Source of the DNA: Aeromonas sp. FDAARGOS 1405
GTDB taxonomy: Bacteria > Pseudomonadota > Gammaproteobacteria > Enterobacterales > Aeromonadaceae
Length of the DNA stretch: 64,000 nt
Assembly (NCBI RefSeq): GCF_019048265.1
Contig: NZ_CP077311.1
Location: 3,853,001-3,917,000 of the forward strand
Reading direction: 5' to 3'
The position numbers and the translations under genes were made by a program. Each line of letters starts with the position of its first letter. Within the stretch, counting starts at the first letter, position 1. The notes beneath the pieces are model-generated. The model worked only from the letters and a program-made list of their open reading frames with translations, searched no databases and was not told the origin of the DNA. Below, one piece after another: positions 9,619-19,427 of the stretch.

Positions 9619-10392
9619 TCACATGCCGTTGTGCTCAACGCCATGGGCAAAGTGATAGACCCATCCCTCATCACACGGCATGTCACTGGGTGGCGAAATC
9701 AGCTCAGGCAATACCGTAACCTTGCCACCAGCGGCATATTGCAGCGCCATCAGGGCGCAGAGCGCCGCATCGTAGCGATCCGTATCCGGCACCACATCGG
9801 CAGGCAGCAGCGCCGCCAGCTCGGGTCTGGCAGGGGATGCCTTGCCGCCCACTTTGGTCAATGCCGGATAGACCTCCAGCACGGCACGACTGGCCTTCGG
9901 GGCAACGGTCGGCACCAGTTGCAGATCCGAGAGTCGCGGCAGCATGGAGAGCGCCAGGGTGGCGTTGTTGCCGAGCCGGTCGAAGGTAGCCGAGAGCGGC
10001 TTCTTGCCGTACTGCTGATACAGCCAGCGCTCGCAGTCGCGGTAGGCGTAGGGGTTGTCTATCTCCCGTTCGGGCACGGCGCAGCTATGTGGTTGGCCGT
10101 TGAGCAGATCCCGCAAGGCGCGGGGAAAAGCGAGCGGCGCATCGATACCGAGCGCCAGTTGCGGGCAGGCTTCTACCTGCATCAGGGTCAACTCATTTTG
10201 CAGGGCGGGACGCAGCAGCGCGGCCAGATCCGGCGCCACCCGCGAGCTCAGACGAAACAGCGGCGACACCCCGAGCCAGTGCAGGCGGTTGGATTCGGCC
10301 TGCCAGCCCACCACGGCCACCGCCTGGGCACTGCCCTGCCAGCCACGCACATCCCAGCCGATCCCGATTGCACTCATCTGCCCTGCCGTCAT
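9619..10392 (-). CDS. DUF429 domain protein
   Basis: A 257-residue cytoplasmic protein. The N-terminal IGIGWDVRGW is typical of DUF429 proteins, which have an RNase H-like fold predicted for nucleic acid or nucleotide handling. Further conserved points are LGIDAPLAFP and the late DRYDAALCALMALQYA, which carry acidic residues in the expected positions. The biological role is unknown. The ATG at 10392 has AGAGGT six bases upstream; an ATG at 10377 is an alternative. It stands alone on the minus strand, 84 bp before the next gene. Confidence 0.75.
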   Translation of the reverse strand: MTAGQMSAIGIGWDVRGWQGSAQAVAVVGWQAESNRLHWLGVSPLFRLSSRVAPDLAALLRPALQNELTLMQVEACPQLALGIDAPLAFPRALRDLLNGQPHSCAVPEREIDNPYAYRDCERWLYQQYGKKPLSATFDRLGNNATLALSMLPRLSDLQLVPTVAPKASRAVLEVYPALTKVGGKASPARPELAALLPADVVPDTDRYDAALCALMALQYAAGGKVTVLPELISPPSDMPCDEGWVYHFAHGVEHNGM

Positions 10393-10476
10393 CAATTACC
10401 TCTGTTCGCCTGTCACAAGTTGCAAGAGGCACAGGGTAATCAGCAGATGCCTTTAACGCAAAGCGAACTGCCTTGG

Positions 10477-11040
10477 TCAGAACGATTTCTGGAAGTTCAC
10501 CAGCGGCAGAATGGGGAACACGCCGTTGGCGGCATAGTTGGCCAGCCCGATCTGCAAGCCGTCGAGGTGCTTGGTCGCATTGATAAAGCCAATCTGGAAA
10601 GTGGTACGCTCGGCATAGTTGACGAAGCCGACGTTGGCCAGCGCATTGCCCTTGGCGATATTGACCGCCCCCCAGTTAAGCCCCTGCACATTGTTGGTCA
10701 GGTTGACCAGCCCCAGATTGACGCCGGTATCCTGCCCTTCGTGCCAGTTGATGGCGTTGATGGCGACCCCGCCAAACTGGTGGCGCACCCGACCAGCACC
10801 CAGGAATACCCCGAGCTGCAGGCCGCTCAACTGATCCACATCGGAGAGGGCGAAGATCGGCAGATCAATACCCTTCACCTGACCGGTCCGACCGTAGAGC
10901 AGCGAGGCGCGCGCCCCTTCCACCTGATGGGACGCGGGCAAATTGACCCCGGGCAGCGAGACCTGCACCGGAGTACTGGCCTGCGCAACACCGCACAGAG
11001 TCAGGGCGCTGCATGCCAGCAGCAGGCGGGAGAGTGTCAT
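10477..11040 (-). CDS. Exported repeat protein (VC2662/LA_2272-like)
   Basis: A 187-residue protein with a clear signal peptide (about residues 1-21, ending AQA). The mature part contains degenerate repeats of the form G-[LV]-x-[LIW]-G-x-[VIA]-N spaced about 12-16 residues: GVNLGLVN, GLNWGAVN, NVGFVN, FQIGFIN, GLQIGLAN. Such repeats occur in uncharacterised surface or periplasmic beta-rich proteins of Vibrio and Leptospira. I infer an outer-membrane or periplasmic location; the function is unknown. AAGGAA precedes the ATG. Confidence 0.7.
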   Translation of the reverse strand: MTLSRLLLACSALTLCGVAQASTPVQVSLPGVNLPASHQVEGARASLLYGRTGQVKGIDLPIFALSDVDQLSGLQLGVFLGAGRVRHQFGGVAINAINWHEGQDTGVNLGLVNLTNNVQGLNWGAVNIAKGNALANVGFVNYAERTTFQIGFINATKHLDGLQIGLANYAANGVFPILPLVNFQKSF

Positions 11041-11300
11041 GGGAAGTTCCTTGGGTCATTGAGAGTGGCCCGATCCTAACAGCCAAGGGAGAGTGTGGGC
11101 ACACCAGCAGGGACGAGGTGCGTCACGATACGTCACGGGTGGCCCTCTCACCTCTCCATCAGGACTTGCGAAAGCGCCACCTCAAGAACAATCGGCCACT
11201 TTTTCACAGCGACTAGCCCCTCTTCCTTTCTTTGCCTGAGCGAACTGCCTAAAATAGTCGCCCTGCTGTATCCGGCATTCATCCATCTAGAGGATTTCCC

Positions 11301-11534
11301 ATGGAGACGTTTCTGCTCGAAGGTCACCCCTTCGTTGCCTTGTGTGACCTTATCAAACATCAGGGGTGGGCCGATTGTGGCGGCGCCGCCAAAGCCCTCG
11401 TCGCCGAAGGGCTGGTCGAGGTGGACGGTCAGGTGGAGACCCGCAAGCGCTGCAAGATCGTGGCCGAACAGGTGGTCAACTTCAACGGCATGAAGGTCGT
11501 GGTGAAAGAGGGCGTCAGCCCGGAGATTGGCTAA
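11301..11534 (+). CDS. ybcJ: S4-like RNA-binding protein YbcJ
   Basis: A 77-residue S4-fold RNA-binding protein resembling E. coli YbcJ, whose domain is related to the alpha-L motif of ribosomal protein S4. Diagnostic residues are the GHPFVALCDLIKHQGW start, AKALVAEGLVEVDG and ETRKRCKIVAEQVV, the basic RNA-contacting part. The physiological RNA target is not known. It is a single gene with AGAGGA upstream. It converges with the DUF4442 gene 33 bp away, with no obvious terminator between them. Confidence 0.88.
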   Translation: METFLLEGHPFVALCDLIKHQGWADCGGAAKALVAEGLVEVDGQVETRKRCKIVAEQVVNFNGMKVVVKEGVSPEIG

Positions 11535-11567
11535 ACCCGTTTCGGGGAGCCACTCTCCGGCAACCGG

Positions 11568-12041
11568 CTAGCTGGCCTTGATCGACAGGGTCAGCACAAA
11601 ACGCGCCATCGCCTCATCCCCGTTTAATGACGGACAGGTGGCCACCACCTGGATGGGGCGATTGATGCGCTGACCGCTTGCCAACGATTCGTCGATCATG
11701 GCGTCAATCTCCTCCCCCGCTGCGCAGTCGAACTGCACATCCCCCTCCGGTCGTTTCAAAAACTCCCCCTGCACATCCTTGAAGGCGAAGTGCACCTTCT
11801 TGCGCCGCTGCCGCCCCTTCTCCATCACCAGCAGACCGCCTACCAGATCGGCGCCGGTTGCCAGCGCGCCAAAATACATGCTGCCCAGGTGGTTGCGGGT
11901 ACGCCATCCAAGGGGAATGCGAATGCGCAGCGCCTTGGCGTTCATCTCTTCGATGATCGGGGCACAAAACCCGATGACGGGAATATAGCGCCAGGCAAAC
12001 AGCCGGAGCGCCAGATTGGCTTTGAAGCGTTGCAAATCCAT
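11568..12041 (-). CDS. DUF4442 hotdog-fold protein (thioesterase-like)
   Basis: A 157-residue protein with the DUF4442/PaaI-like hotdog pattern: LALRLFAWRYIPVIGFCAPIIEE, then RIPLGWRTRNHLGSMYFGALATGADLVGG, where the asparagine-histidine-glycine segment packs against the central helix. Family members are assumed to be acyl-CoA thioesterases, but no substrate can be assigned. The ATG at 12041 was chosen because family similarity begins there; in-frame ATG/GTG codons up to 12104 have no better ribosome-binding site. Confidence 0.72.
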   Translation of the reverse strand: MDLQRFKANLALRLFAWRYIPVIGFCAPIIEEMNAKALRIRIPLGWRTRNHLGSMYFGALATGADLVGGLLVMEKGRQRRKKVHFAFKDVQGEFLKRPEGDVQFDCAAGEEIDAMIDESLASGQRINRPIQVVATCPSLNGDEAMARFVLTLSIKAS

Positions 12042-12141
12042 ATGCGAACTGATCCGATGAGTTAATGTAAACAACATGTTGCCTGCATCTACGCCATTCG
12101 ACAAGCACAGGGATCACGGTTACGACCTTTTGCCCAACGCA

Positions 12142-12174
12142 AAAAAATAGAGGGAACCGCATCGGTTCCCTCTT
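12142..12174 (-). terminator. Terminator of the mdlAB operon
   Basis: GAGGGAACCG / CGGTTCCCTC stem around a 3-nt loop. On the minus strand it runs into CTATTTTTTT, 35 bp after the mdlB stop. Confidence 0.88.
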
Positions 12175-12208
12175 TTCGTTCATGTCGCTGTTACAGCAAA
12201 TGTGCCGA

Positions 12209-13960
12209 TCAGGCGCGCTTCTCTTCCAGCCAGGCCCCCTGACTCTGCATCTCGAACAGCTGGGCATAGTGACCGCCGAGGGCCATCAACTCACCATGGG
12301 TACCCCGCTCATTCACCTGACCGCGTGAGAGCAGCAGGATCTCGTCCGCATCGACGATGGTCGAGAGGCGGTGGGCGATGGCGATGGTGGTGCGGCCACG
12401 ACGGGCAGCAGAGATCGCCTGCGACAGCGCCAACTCGGTCTGGGAGTCCACGCTGGCCGTCGCTTCATCCAGAATGAGGATACGCGGATCCCCCACCAGC
12501 GCGCGGGCAAAGGAGAGCAGTTGCCGCTGACCGGCGGAGAGGTTCTTGCCACCCTCCTCCATCAGGGTGTTGATCCCCTGTGGCAAGCTGTGCACAAACT
12601 CGGCCAGCTGCACCTCGCTCAGCGCCTGCCAGAGCCGCGCGTCATCTATGCCGGCGCGGCCGAGACGCAGGTTCTCCGCCAGGGTGCCGACGAAGATAAA
12701 AGGATCCTGCTGCACCAGCCCGATGCTGCGGCGCACCGCCGCCAGCGACAGGGTATCCAGTGCGTGATCATCGAAGCGGATCTGCCCCTGATCCAGCGGA
12801 TAGAAGCCCATCAGCAAGCTGATAATGGTGGACTTGCCGCTGCCGGTATGGCCCACCAGCGCCAGCATCTGGCCCGGTTTTGCGGCAAAACTGACCTCGC
12901 GCAGCACCTGCTGCTCACCATCGTAGGAGAAGCTCACCCGATCGAAACTGACCCGCCCTTCCAGCGGGATCATCTCGCCATCGGTGCTCTCGCGGGTTTC
13001 ATCGAGCAGGGCAAAGACACGCTCCCCCGCCACCATCGCCTGCTGCAGCTGGTTAAGCTGGTTGGTCATCTCGATGAGCGGCTCGATCATCCGCCCCAGA
13101 TAGCTGATAAAGGCGTAGAGCACCCCCACCTGAATGGCACCGGCGTGGCTCACCCCCTCATGGGAGAACAGCGCCAACAGGCCGATCAGCACCATCATGT
13201 AGAAGAGATCGATGAGTGGACGCAGCAAAATGCCGTTGATCTTGAGGCTCTTGATCCGTGCCGACCAGTGCTGCTGGTTCACCTCGGCAAAGGCGTTGGC
13301 AAAGTGGCGCTCCTGCACCATCGCCTGAATGACCGGCATCCCCTGCAGCGACTCGTTGAGGCGGCTGTTGATGTCGGAGAGCAGGCTGCGAGTCGCTCGC
13401 ACCACCGGCACACTCAGTTTCTGGTAGAGCCACATCACCCCGCCCACGGCGGGCAGCAACAGGGAGCAGACCAGCATCAGCCGCAGATCCAGCAGCGCCA
13501 TGGAGATGAGGATGCCGCACAGCAGCACCACCTTTTGCACCAGCAAGCCGATCACCTGCACATAGAGGTTCATGATCGCCTCGGTGTCGTTGGTGATGCG
13601 GGAAATCAGCGAGCCAGAGCGATGCTTGTCAAAGTAGCGGGCCGGCAACCGGATCGCGGTGGCAAATACCTGCTCGCGCAGGGTTTGCACCACCGCCTGG
13701 GCGATGCGGTTAAAGCGCAGGGATTGCAAATAGAAGCCCGCCGCCGAGAGCACCTGCAAACCCAGATAGCCCGCCGCAATCAGGGCAATGGTGGGCAGCA
13801 CGATATTGCGAGGCGCCAGATAATCATCGATAAAGAGCTTGATCAGCAGCGGCCCGGCCACTTCGGCGCCGGTGGCGAGCAGCAAACAGATCCCCGCCTG
13901 GATCAGCCAGCGAGGATACTGGGCGCAGTAAGCGAGCAGTCGTTTAATTGTCGGATTCAC
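12209..13960 (-). CDS. mdlB: ABC exporter half-transporter MdlB
   Basis: Second half of a heterodimeric type-I ABC exporter. The N-terminal ~310 residues carry six membrane helices, including the conserved FDKHRSGSLISRITNDTE loop. The C-terminal nucleotide-binding domain has Walker A GHTGSGKST, a signature LSAGQRQL, Walker B ILILDEATA and an H-loop AHRLST. The GTG at 13960 overlaps the mdlA stop (GTGA) with AGGAGA upstream, giving 583 residues; an extra in-frame leader to 14017 lies wholly inside mdlA and is not used. MdlAB homologues are linked to multidrug export, but the true substrate is unknown. Confidence 0.92.
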   Translation of the reverse strand: MNPTIKRLLAYCAQYPRWLIQAGICLLLATGAEVAGPLLIKLFIDDYLAPRNIVLPTIALIAAGYLGLQVLSAAGFYLQSLRFNRIAQAVVQTLREQVFATAIRLPARYFDKHRSGSLISRITNDTEAIMNLYVQVIGLLVQKVVLLCGILISMALLDLRLMLVCSLLLPAVGGVMWLYQKLSVPVVRATRSLLSDINSRLNESLQGMPVIQAMVQERHFANAFAEVNQQHWSARIKSLKINGILLRPLIDLFYMMVLIGLLALFSHEGVSHAGAIQVGVLYAFISYLGRMIEPLIEMTNQLNQLQQAMVAGERVFALLDETRESTDGEMIPLEGRVSFDRVSFSYDGEQQVLREVSFAAKPGQMLALVGHTGSGKSTIISLLMGFYPLDQGQIRFDDHALDTLSLAAVRRSIGLVQQDPFIFVGTLAENLRLGRAGIDDARLWQALSEVQLAEFVHSLPQGINTLMEEGGKNLSAGQRQLLSFARALVGDPRILILDEATASVDSQTELALSQAISAARRGRTTIAIAHRLSTIVDADEILLLSRGQVNERGTHGELMALGGHYAQLFEMQSQGAWLEEKRA

Positions 13961-15693
13961 AGGCTCTCCTCCACCGCTTCTTCGAGTCGCTGATAACGCA
14001 CCATATCTGCATACCAACCATTGTGCGCCATCAGGGCACCGTGATGACCCCGCTCGCTGACGGCCCCCTGCTCCAGCACCAGGATCTCGTCGGCCTGCTC
14101 CACCGCCGTCATGCGATGGCTGACCAGGATCAGGGTGCGACGATGGGCCTTGAGGGAATGCAGAATTTGCTGCTCGGTGTGGGCATCCACCGCCGAGAGC
14201 GCATCATCGAGCACCAGAATGGGTGCATCCAGCAGCAGGGCGCGGGCAATGGCCAGCCGCTGTTTCTGGCCGCCGGAGAGGGTCACCCCTTTCTCCCCCA
14301 CCTCGGTCTCATAGCCCTTGGGGAAACGCACGATATCATCGTGGACACAGGCAATGCGCGCCACCCGTTCGACCTCCTCGCGGCTCGCATCGGGTTTGCC
14401 GAGGGCGATATTGGCGGCGATGGTGGTGGAAAACAGGAATGGCTCCTGCGGCACATAGGCAAACTGGCTGCGCAGTGTGGCGAGCGGCAGCTGGTCAATC
14501 GGAACGCCACCCATGACAATCGAACCGTGAGTCGGATTGGCAAGGCGCATCAACAGCTTGAGCAGGGAGCTCTTGCCTGCCCCGGTGCGCCCCACCACCC
14601 CGAGCATCCCCCCTTGCTTGAGGGTAACGTCGATATCCGCAAGCAGGGTGCGCTGCTCAAGTTGATAGCTCACCCCTTTGATCTGCAAAGGAAAGGCTGA
14701 GGTAAACGCGGCCGGCTGGGCGGGCTCTTCGATATCACTGCGCTCCCCCAGCAGGCTTTCGATACGGGAGTAGGCGGCGCTGCCCCGCTCAATGATGTTG
14801 AACAGCCAGGCGATGGCAAACATCGGCCAGATCAGCTGGCCGAGGTACATGGTGAAGCTGGTGAGCTCACCCAGAGTCAGCTCATCGCGCAGCACCAGCA
14901 CACTGCCCCCCGCCACCGCGAGGAAGTAGGAGCAACCGATACAGAGATAGATGACCGGATCGAACTTGGCATCGATGCGGGCCACCGCCATATTGCGCTC
15001 CCCCGCCTGTTTGGTCAGCTCGGCAAAGCCTTCATCTTCCAGCGATTCAACCGCATAGGATTTCAACACCCGCACGCCGGAAAGGGCCTCCAGGGTCTTG
15101 TTGTTGAGCCTGGAGAAGGCCCCTTGCGCCGCCTTGAACTGGGTGTAGATCTGGGTGCCGAAGCGGTTCATGAAATAGGCCATCACCGGCAGCGGCAGCA
15201 AGGAGACCAGCGTCAACTGCCAAGAGTACTGGCTGCACATGATGGAGAGCACCAATACCCCGACCATGATGGAGTCCACCAGAGTCAGTACCCCTTCGCC
15301 AGCGGTCATCTCCACAGCCTGAATGTCATTGGTGGCATGGGCCATCAAATCGCCGGTACGGTGGCGCTGATAAAAATCGGGGCTCATCCGGGTGAAATGG
15401 CTGAAAAGGCGATTGCGCAACACATAGGCCAGACGGTAAGAGGCACCGAACAGCATCACCCGCCAGACGTAGCGCAGCAGATAAATCAGCACACCCAGAC
15501 CAAACAGCCCCGCCAGATAGCGCATCAGGGTACCATTGTCGAGACCGCCCTTGGTGATGCCATCAACCACCCAGCCCACCACTTTGGGCGGAATAACGGT
15601 CAACAGGGCCACCATCAGCAGCAGGGAGATGGCAGCCAGATAACGGGGCCACTGCTCCTTGAAAAACCAGCTCAATCGTAGAAATACGCTCAC
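13957..15693 (-). CDS. mdlA: ABC exporter half-transporter MdlA
   Basis: First half of the MdlAB exporter. It has six predicted membrane helices followed by an ATPase domain with Walker A GRTGAGKSS, signature LSGGQKQR and Walker B ILVLDDALS. In MdlA the Walker B catalytic glutamate is replaced by aspartate (LDDALS), which suggests one degenerate ATP site, common in heterodimeric exporters. The conserved FYQRHRTGDLMAHATNDI segment matches E. coli MdlA. The GTG at 15693 (VSVFLRLSWFFKEQW) gives 578 residues and has AAAGG eight bases upstream; the in-frame extension to 15780 has no family match. Confidence 0.92.
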   Translation of the reverse strand: MSVFLRLSWFFKEQWPRYLAAISLLLMVALLTVIPPKVVGWVVDGITKGGLDNGTLMRYLAGLFGLGVLIYLLRYVWRVMLFGASYRLAYVLRNRLFSHFTRMSPDFYQRHRTGDLMAHATNDIQAVEMTAGEGVLTLVDSIMVGVLVLSIMCSQYSWQLTLVSLLPLPVMAYFMNRFGTQIYTQFKAAQGAFSRLNNKTLEALSGVRVLKSYAVESLEDEGFAELTKQAGERNMAVARIDAKFDPVIYLCIGCSYFLAVAGGSVLVLRDELTLGELTSFTMYLGQLIWPMFAIAWLFNIIERGSAAYSRIESLLGERSDIEEPAQPAAFTSAFPLQIKGVSYQLEQRTLLADIDVTLKQGGMLGVVGRTGAGKSSLLKLLMRLANPTHGSIVMGGVPIDQLPLATLRSQFAYVPQEPFLFSTTIAANIALGKPDASREEVERVARIACVHDDIVRFPKGYETEVGEKGVTLSGGQKQRLAIARALLLDAPILVLDDALSAVDAHTEQQILHSLKAHRRTLILVSHRMTAVEQADEILVLEQGAVSERGHHGALMAHNGWYADMVRYQRLEEAVEESL

Positions 15694-15778
15694 ACCACCA
15701 ACCTTTAGCGCTCTCTGCCCGTGACCGCTCCAAGGAGCGGCCATCAGAGAAGCCACGCAGAAATAGAACAATGAAAAC

Positions 15779-15803
15779 AATCGCCTCCGGCTGGAGGCGA
15801 TTT
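15779..15803 (-). terminator. Terminator of the hybrid kinase gene
   Basis: AATCGCCTCC / GGAGGCGATT stem around a 4-nt loop. The minus strand continues TGTTTTC. It lies 57 bp after the kinase stop and separates it from mdlA. Confidence 0.8.
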
Positions 15804-15859
15804 GAACGAAAGCTCATCATATCCCGAACCGGGATGGTTGAGAATAATTACTATTTAAT

Positions 15860-18664
15860 TCACTGTGACATGCGATCATCCCCTGATGAATAGGGATTAT
15901 ACGAATTTTCATGCTGCTCACCGGTCAACAGGAAGTGTGACACCTCTTCCCGGGTCTGGCTGAAGACCTGTTGCAACTGCTCCAGATCCGCCTCGCTCAG
16001 CACCTCGTTTTGCCGCAGGCGCCACTCCAGCTCGCCAGCCACCAATTGCAGACGGGCCGCCGAGATATTGGCAGACACCCCCTTGAGGGTGTGCAGTAGC
16101 TTGCTGGCCACCTCGGGCTGCTGACGGCGCAAGGCGGAACGGATCTCCCACAGATCGTCCTTGTGCTCCGACATAAACAGCTTGAACAGGATCTGCAATG
16201 CCTCCTTGTCCTGCTCCAGCCGCTTGAGGGCATCCTGCAGATCGAGGATCCCCATCATATCCGGCGGTTTCACCTCCATGATCCCCGCCTGCTCCACCCC
16301 TTGCGGCTTCACCCACTGCAGCAGGTTGTTGTAAAGATCCAGCTTGCTCACCGGCTTGGTGACGTAACCATTCATCCCCACCCCCAGGCAGCGCTCCTTG
16401 TCTCCATGCATGGCGCTGGCAGTGAGGGCTATGATGGGCACATCGTGCTTGTCGACCATTTTGCGGATCTGGCGGGTGGCATCGAGTCCGTCCAGCACCG
16501 GCATCTGCAGGTCCATCAGGATCACGTCAAAAGGCTGCTCGGCAACCCGCTCCACCGCCTCGCGACCATTGTTAACCACGCACACTACCGCATCGACCCG
16601 ACGTAGATATTCGATGATGAGCTGCTGATTGACCCGGTTGTCTTCGGCCAACAGCACTCGGGTACCCTGCAACAGGGATTTGAAGTGCTGCTGATCCCCC
16701 TGAGCCTCTGCCTTGCGCAGATTGAGTTCATAAGAGCTGCCATTGAGCAACTCGTCCACCTTGGCCAGCAGGGCATTCTCGGTCATCGGCTTGGGCAGAA
16801 AATGGGTCAGCCCCATGCTGTCCATCCGGGCGTGCAGCCCCTCTCTGGCCCAGGCGCTGATCATCAGGATGGGTATCCGCCGCCACTGGCTGTGCTGATA
16901 CATCTCCAGCGCCAGATCGAGTCCATCCTCCTGCCCCATGCGCCAGTCGAGGATTGCCAACCGCAGATTGGGCCCCTCTTCACGCAATAATTGACGGGCA
17001 CGGGAAAGGGAGTTGACCGGCAGCACTCGCACACCCGCCCGAGTCAGGATGTCCCGAGCCAGATCCAGCACCAGTTCGTTGTCATCCATCACCATCACCA
17101 GCGGCTGGTTTTCGAAGAAAACTTTCCGTCCAGCCACACCGTAGACCGCCTGCGCCATCGGGATATCGAACTTGAACAGAGAGCCGACGCCAGGCTTGCT
17201 CTCTACGGTGATCCGCCCCCCCATCAGCTCCACCAGCCGCTGGGAAATATTGAGCCCAAGACCCGAGCCGCCATATTTGCGGGTATTGCCCGCCTCCAGC
17301 TGGGTAAACGCCTGAAACAGTTGGGTCTGCTTCTCTTCGGCAATGCCGATGCCGGTATCGCGCACACTGAAGCGGATCCGCATTGGATGGGAGTTGGCCA
17401 GATCGATGGAGACTTCGACCTCACCACGTTCGGTGAATTTGATGGCATTGTTCACCAGATTGACCAGAACCTGCCCCAGCCGCAGAGGATCCCCACGCAA
17501 GAAGACAGGCACCTCCGGCGATTTGCGAATGATCACCTCCACATGTTTGCGCTCCGCCAGATCGGCAAACATGCCCGCCAGCGAGTCGAGCTGCTCGCTG
17601 AGATCGAAGTCGATCTCCTCCAACGTCAGCTTGCCGGACTCCACCTTGGTCAGATCGAGAATGTCGTTGATAAGCAGCAGCAAGGTATCTGATGAAGACT
17701 TTATCTTGCCCAGATAGTCCCGTTGTTGCTGATCCAGCTCGGTCTGCAGTGCCAGTGAGCTGAAACCGATGATGGCATTCATGGGGGTGCGGATCTCGTG
17801 GCTCATATTGGCCAGAAAATCGCTTTTGGCCTGTGCCAGCAAGGCCGTCTGACGGGACAACTCGCTCAACTTCTGATTACGACGCCATAGGGTATAGGCC
17901 ACCAGCACAAAACTGATCAAGGCACCGCCAAGCACCATTAAATAGAAGCGGTTCAGCAATGATGAAGCCCGCTCCAGCTTATCCATCTTCCAGCGCACCA
18001 GGTTATCGCTCACCTGCATATCGATGAGACGATGGCGCAGGGTATGATAAGCCATCACCTGACGACTCAAATCCTTGCTCAGGTTAACCAAGGTGATCAC
18101 CTCGGGTTGCGAGCCGTAATGGGAAGCAAGAGCACGCTGCAACAAGCTCAGCTGTTGCTGATACTGGTTATCGGCGCTGTGTTGCAAAAAATGGCTGAGT
18201 TGGGCCAACTCATTGAGATCACGATGCAAGAGGCTCTCTGCCGGCGTGATAGCGCGTACCTTCTCAAGCTGATGCTGAAAGGGTTGCACGATATATTCCA
18301 CCGCCTTTTCCATGCTGTACAGTCTGGCCAGCTCCATCTGGTAGAGATCCAAATCCTGCAGCAACCTCTGTGAAAGAGGCGTTTGCTCAACCTCAGCATC
18401 ACTACGAACCCTGTGAACAAAGCTATCGAGGATACCGGATAACTGGACGAGCCGTTGCTGAACATTGCTATCATTGGCACTCTCACGACCAAGCAGGTAA
18501 ACACTGTCGGTGTTGATCCGGTTCAGCACTGCCTCCGCTGCCTGATTCAGGCTGTATGCACGCTGCTGTTGACTAAGCAGTTGCCAGCAAAGAACCAAGA
18601 AGCCGAGCAACAAGGCAGCAACAAGCAGCAGTACCACAGGGCTCTTCCGTGATCCTTTATTCAT
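15860..18664 (-). CDS. Orphan hybrid sensor histidine kinase (HK-REC-REC-Hpt)
   Basis: A 934-residue inner-membrane phosphorelay kinase. A membrane helix at about 10-29 and another at about 240-259 enclose a ~210-residue helical periplasmic sensor with no recognised ligand motif. The dimerisation helix carries the phospho-histidine H289 in NMSHEIRTPMNAI. The ATPase domain shows NNAIKF (N-box, ~405), DTGIGI (~436) and GGSGLGL (~465). Two receiver domains follow, with acceptor D573 (ILDWRM) and D718 (LMDLQMP), and a C-terminal Hpt domain has H858 (LLHTLKG). The first receiver keeps its acceptor but has serine (MISA) at the switch Ser/Thr position. No response regulator gene is adjacent, so the output is unknown. 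Confidence 0.92.
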   Translation of the reverse strand: MNKGSRKSPVVLLLVAALLLGFLVLCWQLLSQQQRAYSLNQAAEAVLNRINTDSVYLLGRESANDSNVQQRLVQLSGILDSFVHRVRSDAEVEQTPLSQRLLQDLDLYQMELARLYSMEKAVEYIVQPFQHQLEKVRAITPAESLLHRDLNELAQLSHFLQHSADNQYQQQLSLLQRALASHYGSQPEVITLVNLSKDLSRQVMAYHTLRHRLIDMQVSDNLVRWKMDKLERASSLLNRFYLMVLGGALISFVLVAYTLWRRNQKLSELSRQTALLAQAKSDFLANMSHEIRTPMNAIIGFSSLALQTELDQQQRDYLGKIKSSSDTLLLLINDILDLTKVESGKLTLEEIDFDLSEQLDSLAGMFADLAERKHVEVIIRKSPEVPVFLRGDPLRLGQVLVNLVNNAIKFTERGEVEVSIDLANSHPMRIRFSVRDTGIGIAEEKQTQLFQAFTQLEAGNTRKYGGSGLGLNISQRLVELMGGRITVESKPGVGSLFKFDIPMAQAVYGVAGRKVFFENQPLVMVMDDNELVLDLARDILTRAGVRVLPVNSLSRARQLLREEGPNLRLAILDWRMGQEDGLDLALEMYQHSQWRRIPILMISAWAREGLHARMDSMGLTHFLPKPMTENALLAKVDELLNGSSYELNLRKAEAQGDQQHFKSLLQGTRVLLAEDNRVNQQLIIEYLRRVDAVVCVVNNGREAVERVAEQPFDVILMDLQMPVLDGLDATRQIRKMVDKHDVPIIALTASAMHGDKERCLGVGMNGYVTKPVSKLDLYNNLLQWVKPQGVEQAGIMEVKPPDMMGILDLQDALKRLEQDKEALQILFKLFMSEHKDDLWEIRSALRRQQPEVASKLLHTLKGVSANISAARLQLVAGELEWRLRQNEVLSEADLEQLQQVFSQTREEVSHFLLTGEQHENSYNPYSSGDDRMSQ

Positions 18665-18831
18665 CCCGTTTTGACTCTCTACTTATAATGGCCGCTGAAT
18701 TGTCCGGCTTGAGCAGAGCTCGGAGTGGAAGTGTCCACCCCAGCCGAGCGCTGTGTTAACGTTATTTCACTATTTTAACTCTGGCACTATTTTCATCACA
18801 GCCACCAGAACCGATCTTCAAGGAGACTATT

Positions 18832-19266
18832 ATGTCATTTATCACTACTTATTGTAGCCACTGCTTTACAAGAAACCGCCTGCCCTCCACCCATGTAACC
18901 CACTCCGCCAAATGTGGGCACTGCAAGGCGTCCCTGTTCAGCCAAACCCCTTGCCTCGGGAAGGCGGATAACTTCGATACCCTGATCAACTCCGATATTC
19001 CGGTCGTTGTCGATTTTTGGGCCAGCTGGTGCGGCCCTTGCCAGCAGTTTGCTCCAGTATTTCATGATGTTGCCCATGAACTCGAACCACGGATGCGCTT
19101 TGTCAAAGTCGATACCGAGCAGCAGAGCACCATTGCCGCCCGTTACGCCATTCGCAGCATCCCCACCCTAATGGTCTTCAAACAGGGTAAAGTGGTGAAC
19201 CAGATAAATGGATCCCTGCCCAAGAACATGTTCAAGCAGTGGCTGGAACAGTTCATGGATGTTTAA
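18832..19266 (+). CDS. trxC: Thioredoxin 2
   Basis: Zinc-containing thioredoxin that reduces protein disulfides in the cytoplasm, often under oxidative stress. The protein is 144 residues (E. coli 139). The N-terminal zinc module has C8-x2-C11 and C28-x2-C31; the thioredoxin domain has the active site WCGPC (C67, C70) and the cis-proline segment [14 protein letters not shown] lies close upstream of the ATG. It diverges from the hybrid kinase gene across a 167-bp gap. No OxyR site was identified with confidence. Confidence 0.95.
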   Translation: MSFITTYCSHCFTRNRLPSTHVTHSAKCGHCKASLFSQTPCLGKADNFDTLINSDIPVVVDFWASWCGPCQQFAPVFHDVAHELEPRMRFVKVDTEQQSTIAARYAIRSIPTLMVFKQGKVVNQINGSLPKNMFKQWLEQFMDV

Positions 19267-19427
19267 TTTATGTTTCAGAAATGTTTGATTTATGTATTTA
19301 TTTCCTCATTTTTATCAATGAGTGTGTGAGTAGAGACTGATTTTCAATATGTGAGCCTGTTTCAAACAAGTGAATGGATGTAATCTCGGCAACACAAAAA
19401 CAACCATAAATTAACCGAGAGAACGAT

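Noticed and set aside
12371..13993. 540-codon plus-strand frame opposite mdlB
   Set aside because: Antisense shadow, rich in His/Gln with no recognisable domain.
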